Shown: piece after piece, positions 45,242-51,263 of the stretch
How positions within the stretch are numbered: the first letter of the stretch is position 1
Layout of the letters: each line of letters opens with the position of its first letter
Assembly: GCA_026987195.1 (NCBI GenBank)
Contig: JALSNC010000080.1
Location: forward strand, 1-51,263
Reading direction: 5' to 3'
DNA length: 51,263 nucleotides
Source: Desulfobulbaceae bacterium
Lineage (GTDB): Bacteria; Desulfobacterota; Desulfobulbia; Desulfobulbales; Desulfobulbaceae
Translations under genes and position numbers: made by a program
The notes under the pieces: generated by a model
Databases searched by the model: none
Seen by the model: only the letters and a program-made list of their open reading frames with translations
What the model was told of the DNA's origin: nothing

Positions 45242-45293
45242 TACCAGGAGTATCTGTCTTTTTAGGCGGTTGCCGATAGGGGTGAACTGTTAC
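45242..45293 (-). repeat. Dispersed repeat family A
   Basis: On the minus strand it begins GTAACAGTTCACCCCTATCGG. It abuts the preceding C element in the same arrangement as at 30172-30500, so the two families may move or spread together. Confidence 0.78.
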
Positions 45294-45350
45294 GAAAAAC
45301 CGTCTCCGGACTGGGCAACGTCCGGGAGATGAGCAATCAGAACAATCAGG

Positions 45351-45486
45351 GTAAGCGCTCACAGGGACCGCACGGAGTCTTCGCTTGCCTGCGGTCAGGC
45401 ACGCCCGCACAGATCTGCGGCCCCTGAGAGCGCTTACAGCATTGTGGTCGAAAAAACCGATGGCTGGTTATCCCGTGAGGGCTTAC
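45351..45486 (-). repeat. Dispersed repeat family C, reverse-orientation partner of the 19691 copy
   Basis: It is bounded by GTAAGCGCTCAC (45351-45362) and GTGAGGGCTTAC (45475-45486), which pair at 11 of 12 positions. Bases 45426-45481 match the reverse complement of 19692-19746 almost exactly. Confidence 0.82.
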
Positions 45487-45565
45487 CAGCCAGGCCGCGG
45501 ATGGATCGCGGTCCTGGTGCAGTGTTTTCTGCTAACCGTGGTATGTTTGCGAAGGAGGGTTTGAA

Positions 45566-47539
45566 ATGAGAAGAGGATTCCATCGATTGCTACTCGCACT
45601 CGGGGTCGCGGCAGGGTGTCTCCTGCTCTTTTCCGGTGTGGCCATGGGGGCGGAGGAGGCGGTCAAGACCGTCACCCTGACCCCGAGGATGGGGGTGGTC
45701 ATGGGGGTGCTGGTGCTGGCCATCCTGCTGTTTATCTTCGAGTTCGTCCGGGTGGACGTGGTCGGCATCATCATGATGGTCATCCTGCCCATCCTGGGCG
45801 TGGTGACGCCCAAGGAGGCCATCAGCGGGCTTTCCAGTAACGCGGTGGTCTCGATCATCGCGGTCATCATCATCGGCGCCGGCCTGGACAAGACCGGCTG
45901 CATGAACGTACTGGCGCGCAATATCCTCAAGATCGCCGGAAAGTCGGAAAGCCGGATCGTCACCCTGATCGCCGGCACGGTCGCCTTTATCTCCAGTTTC
46001 ATGCAGAACATCGGCGCTGCGGCCCTGTTCATGCCCGCAGCCATCCGTATCGGTCGTCAGACAGGGATCCCGGTGTCCCGCATTCTCATGCCCATGGGAT
46101 TCTGCGCCATCATCGGCGGTACCATCACCCTGGTGGGCGCCAGTCCGACGATCCTGCTCAATGATCTGATCGACCAGGCCAATTCGCTGGGTTTCATGCC
46201 CGAGAGAATCGAGCCCCTGGGGCTCTTCACCCAGACCCCCATCGGCCTGGCTCTGGTCACCTCGGCGATCCTCTACTTCATCTTCCTCGGCCGCTTCATC
46301 CTGCCGGCCAAGTCGGCGGATGAGGGCGGCGGAGGCGGCCTGATGCCCGACTCCATCGCCGACACCTACCACATGATCGACACGATCTACGAGCTGGAGG
46401 TGCCGCCGGACAACCATGACATGCGGACCCTGGAGGAACTCGGGATCCGCGAGAAGTATCACATCAACATCATCGCCATCTATCACCAGCGCAAGAAGGC
46501 CAAGTCCCTGGCGCCCCGCAAGACCGACCGGCTCGAGCCCGGCGACACCTTTGCCGTCATCGCCCAGAGCAAGGAGAGTGTCGAGCGGATGGCCGAGGAG
46601 TTGAACTACACCCTCAAACCTGATCTCGAGCATTTTGCCGAGGACCTCTCGCCCAACAATTCCGGCATGATGGAGGGTATCATCACCGAGCGCTCGGAGC
46701 TGGTCGGCAAGACGCTCAGCGAGGTGCACTTCAAGGAGGCCTTCGAGGTCAACCCCATCACCATCTGCACCGGCGGCTACTGCATCTTCGGTGATATCTC
46801 CCAGCACCGGCTCAAGGTGGGTGACGCCATCCTGATGTTCGGGCCCTGGCCCACCTTCCACTGGCTGAAATCGAAGAACACCTTTGCCTTCACCACCGAG
46901 GTCAAGGGTGAGCTGATGCGGGAGGACAAGGCCAAAGTGGCGGTCTTCTGGCTCGGCGTGGCCCTGGCTCTGGTGCTCGGCTTCCAGCCCCTGATGGCGA
47001 TGATCGGGTTTCCCGACATGAAGCTCTCCCTCTCGGTCTGCCTGCTCACCGGCGCCCTCGGCATGATCCTGAGCAATGTCATGAGCATTGACGAGGCCTA
47101 CGAGTCGGTGGACTGGATGACCGTCTTCCTTCTCGGCGGCCTTATCCCCCTGGGCCTGGCCTTTCAGAAGACCGGTGCGGCCGAGTACATCGCCGTCACC
47201 ATCATGAACGCCATCGGTTCCGTGCCCACCATTGTCTTCCTGCTGGTGGTCGGCCTGCTGACCTCGTTCTTCACCCTGGTGGTCTCCAATGTCGGCGCCA
47301 CGGTCCTGCTGGTGCCGCTCTGCATGTCCATGGCAGTCCAGGCGGGTGCTGATCCGCGCATCACCGCCATGGTGGTGGCCCTGGCCGCCTCCAATACCTT
47401 TGTCCTGCCCACCCACCAGGTCAACGCCCTGATCATGCGGCCCGGCGGCTACCGGACCGTGGATTATGCGCGTGCCGGTGCCGGCATGACCATCCTGTTC
47501 CTTGTAGTGCTGATCGGGATGTTGTATCTCTTCTATTAG
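45566..47539 (+). CDS. SLC13/DASS-superfamily carrier with TrkA-C domains
   Basis: The 657-residue inner-membrane carrier starts with a signal-anchor-like helix, then has two blocks of membrane helices (about 40-255 and 455-655) separated by a cytoplasmic region (about 270-450) that resembles two TrkA-C (RCK_C) domains (ELVGKTLSEVHFKEAFEVNPITI). Ion-binding hairpins are visible as FMQNIGAAALF...GASPT and VVSNVGATVLL...ASNTFVLPTHQVN. Family members move sulfate, dicarboxylates or other anions with Na+ or H+; the substrate cannot be read. AAGGAGGG precedes the ATG. Confidence 0.9.
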   Translation: MRRGFHRLLLALGVAAGCLLLFSGVAMGAEEAVKTVTLTPRMGVVMGVLVLAILLFIFEFVRVDVVGIIMMVILPILGVVTPKEAISGLSSNAVVSIIAVIIIGAGLDKTGCMNVLARNILKIAGKSESRIVTLIAGTVAFISSFMQNIGAAALFMPAAIRIGRQTGIPVSRILMPMGFCAIIGGTITLVGASPTILLNDLIDQANSLGFMPERIEPLGLFTQTPIGLALVTSAILYFIFLGRFILPAKSADEGGGGGLMPDSIADTYHMIDTIYELEVPPDNHDMRTLEELGIREKYHINIIAIYHQRKKAKSLAPRKTDRLEPGDTFAVIAQSKESVERMAEELNYTLKPDLEHFAEDLSPNNSGMMEGIITERSELVGKTLSEVHFKEAFEVNPITICTGGYCIFGDISQHRLKVGDAILMFGPWPTFHWLKSKNTFAFTTEVKGELMREDKAKVAVFWLGVALALVLGFQPLMAMIGFPDMKLSLSVCLLTGALGMILSNVMSIDEAYESVDWMTVFLLGGLIPLGLAFQKTGAAEYIAVTIMNAIGSVPTIVFLLVVGLLTSFFTLVVSNVGATVLLVPLCMSMAVQAGADPRITAMVVALAASNTFVLPTHQVNALIMRPGGYRTVDYARAGAGMTILFLVVLIGMLYLFY

Positions 47540-47557
47540 GAGCGCCGTTTTTCTACC

Positions 47558-47587
47558 CGGCAACCTGCGGCAGTGCGCAGGTTGCCG
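47558..47587 (+). other. Intercistronic hairpin between the two carriers
   Basis: A perfect 12-base-pair stem (CGGCAACCTGCG / CGCAGGTTGCCG) encloses a 6-base loop 10 bases before the next Shine-Dalgarno sequence. There is no T-run. It may stabilise the mRNA or tune expression between the two genes. Confidence 0.6.
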
Positions 47588-47607
47588 AACTATCAAAAGG
47601 AGAAAGT

Positions 47608-49407
47608 GTGACAATGCGATACTACAGTCTGAAGCAGGTGTGTATCATGCGGATCCTGCCCTGTATCCTGGGGGTGCTGCTGGTCATGTCGGCCATGTCG
47701 GCCATGGCCGGCGAGGAGACCGGTTCCCACGGCGGGGCGGCGGCCACCGGGACGGAACAGTTGCGGATCTTCGGCAAGATCCTCAATCCGCACGGTGCCG
47801 GCGTGGCTGACGCCGAAGTCAAGGTCCTGTTCAACGGCAGGGAGCTGGAGGCAGCGGTCAGCGCCCACGCCGCCCACGGTTCCGGCGGAATAACGACGGC
47901 CAGGGACGGCTCCTACCAGGGTGTCTTCCGGCTGCCCGAGGGAGAGCTGGAAAACGGCGTCCTCGAGGTGGAGGCCTACAAGCCCAGCTATGCCAGGATA
48001 AAGGTCCAGGTTCCGCTGGAGGATATCGCCCGGGGTCCGGCGGGAATCAGTATCGGCACCGATGTGGAGATCAAGCGGCACATGGGGCCGGCCTTCTGGA
48101 TCGCCACCGTTGTCTTCGTCCTCGCCTATATCCTGATCTCGTTCGAGCTCCTCCACCGGACCCTGGCCGCCATGCTGGGCGCCTCCATCATGCTGGTCAT
48201 CAGCTACACCGTGGGGACCTTCAACCCGGAGTACCATATCCTTTCCTATGAGAGCGCCATCAGGGCCATTGACATGAACGTGATCTTCCTGCTGATGGGC
48301 ATGATGATCATCGTCGGCATTCTCAAGCATACCGGCGTGTTCCAGTGGTGCGCCTACAAGTGCTATCAACTGGCCCGGGGCAATGTCATCATTCTTGCCA
48401 TCATCCTGATGTCGTTCACCGCCGTGGCTTCGGCATTCCTGGATAATGTCACCACCATGCTGCTCCTGACCCCGGTCTCCATCGAGATCGCCCTGTCGCT
48501 CGGCATTTCGCCCATCGCCCTGCTGATCCCCGAGATCCTGGCCTCCAACATCGGTGGTACCGCCACCCTGATCGGTGACCCGCCCAACATCATGATCGGG
48601 TCCTATGCAGGGCTCACCTTTGTCGAGTTTGTCAAGAACCTGGCCCCGGTCTGCCTGGTGAGCATGGTGGTGCTCTTTGCCTATACCAAGCTCATCTATA
48701 ACGGCGAGTACAAAAAGGCCCATGTAACCGACATCAAGGCCTTTATCGCCAAACTGCGCGAGGAGTACCAGATCACCGATGCCACCCTGCTCACGGTGGG
48801 TCTGATCATCATGGGGATCGTCATTGCCATGTTCCTCACCCATGGCGTCCTCCACATGGAGGTCTCCATCGCCGCCCTGTTCGGTGCGGCCCTGCTCTTC
48901 ACCTACGGCCTGCTGACCAAGAAGATCGACCTGCTGGAACTGATCGAAAAGGATATCGAGTGGACGACCCTGCTCTTCTTCATGTTCCTCTTCATCCTGG
49001 TGGGCGCGGTGGAGGAGGCCGGGCTGCTCGATATCGTTGCCGACTGGGTCCGGCAGCTTTCCGGCGGCAACCTGGTTGTCTCCATCTGTCTTATCCTCTG
49101 GGTATCGGCCATCATGAGCGCCTTTGTTGACAACATCCCCTTCACCGCCACCATGCTGCCCATCGTCGGATATCTGACTACGGTCATTCCCGGCGCCGAG
49201 AGCGGCGTCCTCTGGTGGGCCCTGGCCTTTGGCGCCTGCTTTGGCGGCAACGGCACCATGATCGGCGCCAGCGCCAACGTGGTGACCCTCGGTATCGCCG
49301 AATCCGCCGGCCATCCGATCCGGTTCTTCGGGTTCATGAAGGTGGCGTTTCCCTACATGATTATCAGTGTGGCCATTGCCAATGTCTGGTTGCTGGTTGC
49401 CTATTAG
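47608..49407 (+). CDS. ArsB/NhaD-superfamily ion carrier with N-terminal periplasmic beta domain
   Basis: The 599-residue protein starts with a signal-like segment (ILPCILGVLLVMSAMSAMA, about 16-34). A domain of about 50-150 then resembles carboxypeptidase-regulatory-like beta-sandwiches (ADAEVKVLFNGRE, TTARDGSYQGVFRLPEG). The carrier itself follows, with ALDN/FLDNVTTMLLLTP and NIGGTATLIGDPPN, hallmarks of the ArsB/NhaD/P-protein group, and the second-half equivalent FVDNIPFTATMLP. AAGGAG precedes the GTG by 5 bases. The extra domain is unusual. It is probably co-transcribed with the SLC13-type carrier upstream. Confidence 0.9.
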   Translation: MTMRYYSLKQVCIMRILPCILGVLLVMSAMSAMAGEETGSHGGAAATGTEQLRIFGKILNPHGAGVADAEVKVLFNGRELEAAVSAHAAHGSGGITTARDGSYQGVFRLPEGELENGVLEVEAYKPSYARIKVQVPLEDIARGPAGISIGTDVEIKRHMGPAFWIATVVFVLAYILISFELLHRTLAAMLGASIMLVISYTVGTFNPEYHILSYESAIRAIDMNVIFLLMGMMIIVGILKHTGVFQWCAYKCYQLARGNVIILAIILMSFTAVASAFLDNVTTMLLLTPVSIEIALSLGISPIALLIPEILASNIGGTATLIGDPPNIMIGSYAGLTFVEFVKNLAPVCLVSMVVLFAYTKLIYNGEYKKAHVTDIKAFIAKLREEYQITDATLLTVGLIIMGIVIAMFLTHGVLHMEVSIAALFGAALLFTYGLLTKKIDLLELIEKDIEWTTLLFFMFLFILVGAVEEAGLLDIVADWVRQLSGGNLVVSICLILWVSAIMSAFVDNIPFTATMLPIVGYLTTVIPGAESGVLWWALAFGACFGGNGTMIGASANVVTLGIAESAGHPIRFFGFMKVAFPYMIISVAIANVWLLVAY

Positions 49408-49434
49408 GTCGAACCGTATACGAGGAGTTTCGTT

Positions 49435-50385
49435 ATGAGAACAGTTGAAGATACAGTACGTTTCCTGGTTCCCCTGGACATCGACGGCTCCAGAGACCAG
49501 TCGGTGGAGCTGATGAAATGTCTGGCCACCATCCTTGGCGAGCGGCTCGCGAAGATCACTCTGCTCCATGTCATGGCCGGCAGATACCTGAGCGAGCATA
49601 TGGCCAACATTGATTTCCGGGCCAAGAACGTCATCTCCACCGACAAGTTCAAGGAGCTGCGCCGCGGCTATATCGAGGGTCAGATCCGGCCGGTTCTCGA
49701 GACAGCGGCGGACGAGATCCGGCAGACCGGGCTGGAGGCCGCCATCGAGATCGAGATCGAGGACGGTGACCCGGTGGATCAGATCGTGGAAAAGGCCAAC
49801 AGCGGAGAATACGATGCCCTGATCCTGCAGCGCAGCGGTCTCTCCCGGGTCGGCGACATGTTTGTCGGCAGTGTGACCACCGGTGTCCTGCACCGCGAGG
49901 TGCACTGCTCCATCTATCTCCCCGGCAGCAGGCTGCTGGAACAGGGCTGCCGGCCCAGGTGCTGCCTGGTGGCCCTGGACGAGTCGGATCACGCCGCCGA
50001 GGCCCTGGCCAGGGCAGGCCGTCTGGCCAGGGCCTGCGCCGATACCATGGAGAGGGTGGTCCTGGTGCATGTCCTCGACATTGCCCGGTGCGGCGAGGCC
50101 CTGGCCGGCGGGGAGGAAGTCGCGGGACCGGCTGCCAGTCTGCTGGATGAGGCTGCCTCATCGCTGATCGGTCGGGGCATTGACGAGAGCAGGATCCGCA
50201 AGGTTGCCGCCTGCGGCGATCCCGCCGAGGTGCTGGTGGATGTCGCCGGCAGGGAGCAGGCGGATGTCCTCTTCATGGGCAGGCGTGGCCGTGGCGCGGT
50301 CCAGGATCTCTTCATGGGCAGTGTGTCCAGAAAGATCATCTATCGCTGTCCCGAGCCGACCATAGTCCTGGTGAGTGTGGATTAG
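49435..50385 (+). CDS. Tandem universal stress protein, transporter-linked
   Basis: The 316-residue protein has two UspA domains (about 10-165 and 178-316). The second keeps the full nucleotide loop MGRRGRGAVQDLFMGSVSRKI; the first has a looser RSGLSRVGDMFVGSVT version. Stand-alone UspA proteins beside carriers often regulate them. It starts 28 bases after the ArsB/NhaD gene, with GAGG upstream, and is closed by a strong terminator. It differs from the tandem protein at 32634. Confidence 0.92.
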   Translation: MRTVEDTVRFLVPLDIDGSRDQSVELMKCLATILGERLAKITLLHVMAGRYLSEHMANIDFRAKNVISTDKFKELRRGYIEGQIRPVLETAADEIRQTGLEAAIEIEIEDGDPVDQIVEKANSGEYDALILQRSGLSRVGDMFVGSVTTGVLHREVHCSIYLPGSRLLEQGCRPRCCLVALDESDHAAEALARAGRLARACADTMERVVLVHVLDIARCGEALAGGEEVAGPAASLLDEAASSLIGRGIDESRIRKVAACGDPAEVLVDVAGREQADVLFMGRRGRGAVQDLFMGSVSRKIIYRCPEPTIVLVSVD

Positions 50386-50413
50386 TCCGCCTCCGGCTCC
50401 GGTGTTCAGGATG

Positions 50414-50443
50414 AAAAAAGCCCGGTGTTGACCGGGCTTTTTT
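50414..50443. terminator. Bidirectional rho-independent terminator
   Basis: AAAAAAGCCCGGT, a GTTG loop and ACCGGGCTTTTTT form a symmetric stem with a T-run on each strand. It ends the transporter operon on the plus strand and the small membrane-protein gene on the minus strand. Confidence 0.93.
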
Positions 50444-50500
50444 CATGGATTCGCAGGCACAGGCCGGTGACAGGATGTCCGCCCCGGGACCGGTCCGGAG

Positions 50501-50827
50501 TCATCTCCGTCCCGCCGCCCCTGTTTCCCGTTCCCCTGCCTCCCTGTTGACATAGGCGTGGAAGGTCGGAAAGGCGATGAAAAAGACGACGCAGATCAGG
50601 TATTCGATTCCCTTGATGTGCGCGTAGTATTCAACCAGGGTGTGCGGTGAACCACTGATTCCCGTGGCCTGCAGATACTGCCTGGCAAGCTCGCCCACCG
50701 ACCAGCCGGACTGGTAGAGCACCCCGACCATGGCCGACATCGCCCAGATGGAGATGAGGGCGCTCAGCGCACCGACCATGAATCCGAACAACATCCTTGC
50801 CCTGTCCCTCTTGCCTCTTTCCTTCAT
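50501..50827 (-). CDS. Two-helix membrane protein of unknown function
   Basis: This 108-residue protein has two predicted membrane helices (about 13-37 and 71-88) with a positively charged N-terminus. The frame extends upstream with low-quality sequence, but the ATG at 50827 is preceded by GGAGGTGG, so I chose it. I recognise no family. It stands alone, convergent with the transporter operon. Confidence 0.7.
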   Translation of the reverse strand: MKERGKRDRARMLFGFMVGALSALISIWAMSAMVGVLYQSGWSVGELARQYLQATGISGSPHTLVEYYAHIKGIEYLICVVFFIAFPTFHAYVNREAGERETGAAGRR

Positions 50828-51165
50828 GGTCCACCTCCGGCTGATGCGCTGTAACGTATGACAGGGGGCCTGCTCCGCGAAATGACAGGCTCCGAGCCGT
50901 GCCTTGCCACTGGTGCACAGGTTCGTGCGGCAACTTCCGGCCTCCTGTCTGTCGATCCGGTTTTCGTCTATCGTCCCTGTTGCCGCCTGTGGTGCCGGGA
51001 GGAGCGGAGGAACATCTTCCCCCCCCTTGTTACCGGCTGCCGACCAGGCGTGCCGGCAATGAAGATTGTTGGAACGTACACGACCGCCCGCAGCAGTGCG
51101 GGCGGTGTTTTCCTGCTGGTTGGCTGTGTGGCCGGAGCAGGATATTCTGCGCCGGCCATCCTCAT
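50828..51165. other. Gap at the right edge
   Basis: No gene is supported in these 338 bases. A perfect 10-base-pair stem at 51083-51106 (ACCGCCCGCA / TGCGGGCGGT, GCAG loop) is the only structure seen; only four T residues follow it on the plus strand, and no T-run on the minus strand. Confidence 0.45.
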
Positions 51166-51263
51166 TCATCCGCCGGTTACCGCGGTCAGCAGACCCCTCA
51201 GGAGCTCGCCGGTCCCGCTGGTGGCCAGGCCGCCGATCATGCAGGCAAATCCCCAGATCCCGA
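51166..51263 (-). CDS. C-terminal end of a gene cut by the right edge
   Basis: On the minus strand the frame runs without a stop from the window edge for about 31 codons (GIWGFACMIGGLATSGTG, then ELLRGLLTAVTGG) to a TGA at 51168-51166. The Gly-rich hydrophobic composition suggests a membrane protein. The family cannot be identified from this fragment. Confidence 0.45.
   Translation of the reverse strand, partial: GIWGFACMIGGLATSGTGELLRGLLTAVTGG

Larger units (their letters stand above)
45068..45565. other. Repeat-rich gap between the signalling genes and the transporters
   Basis: Of these 498 bases most are repeats: family C (45107-45240), family A (45242-45293) and family C (45351-45486). 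The last 80 bases before the transporter gene are unique but show no clear sigma-54 or sigma-70 promoter. No gene is supported. Confidence 0.55.

Noticed and set aside
18105-45486. The repeats as a CRISPR array
   Set aside because: They are dispersed, differ in orientation and spacing, have no regular spacers, and no cas genes are nearby.
45590-50070. Two long minus-strand frames (674 and 825 codons) across the carrier genes
   Set aside because: Both are His/Asp/Gly-rich mirror images of membrane-protein codons, with no domain match.

Overview
The window is GC-rich, densely packed bacterial DNA. The gene families suggest a deltaproteobacterium (Desulfobacterota, perhaps a Desulfobulbales-type sulfate reducer). 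The pointers are an F-type ATPase operon with paired b-prime/b subunits and no adjacent a and c genes, several histidine kinases and sigma-54 regulators, a SulP carrier paired with a carbonic anhydrase, and SLC13 and ArsB/NhaD carriers. This placement is inference; there is no rRNA or other marker to prove it.

Layout. (1) 1-11289: a lipid/hydrocarbon locus on the + strand. It has a dedicated type II fatty-acid set (ketosynthase cut by the left edge, acyl carrier protein, two CrtI-like FAD oxidoreductases, FabG, FabZ, FabI), a small DUF1232-like membrane protein, and a complete oleABCD set for head-to-head olefin synthesis. (2) 11750-17936: F-ATPase genes b-prime, b, delta, alpha, gamma, beta, epsilon, closed by a strong terminator. 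The b subunit has a histidine-rich N-terminal extension. (3) 18268-28375: housekeeping genes (GltD/NfnB-like flavoprotein, cell-wall amidase, a phosphoesterase-HIT-mutS operon, efp-epmA, a PPP-family phosphatase). (4) 28574-32592: three exopolysaccharide-control genes (Wzz/GumC-like, ExeA-like ATPase, BY-kinase). (5) 32634-36469: tandem universal stress protein, SulP carrier with a coiled-coil insert, and beta-carbonic anhydrase. (6) 37082-50385: a signalling and transport locus. A histidine kinase/NtrC-type regulator pair is divergent from a set starting at a good sigma-54 promoter: a UspA-like protein, a degenerate cytidylate-kinase-like/BON-like/receiver protein, a second kinase, a lone receiver and a phosphotransferase-like protein with an H-box but no recognisable ATPase. 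Two ion carriers and a tandem UspA protein follow, ending at a bidirectional terminator. (7) 50501-51263: a two-helix membrane protein and the tail of a gene cut by the right edge.

The intergenic spaces hold dispersed repeats. Family A is about 51 bp (consensus start GTAACAGTTCACCGCTATCGG, shown here as its first bases only). Family B is a 162-bp MITE-like element with terminal inverted repeats; one copy sits inside a family A copy and is flanked by ACTGAT on both sides. Family C comprises larger hairpin-forming elements. Several lie against stop codons, and one A copy supplies the stop codons of two convergent genes.

Two systems look most worth pursuing: the fused FAS/CrtI-like/Ole hydrocarbon locus, and the sigma-54-controlled phosphorelay with its pseudo-nucleotide-kinase receiver protein and transporter/UspA outputs.
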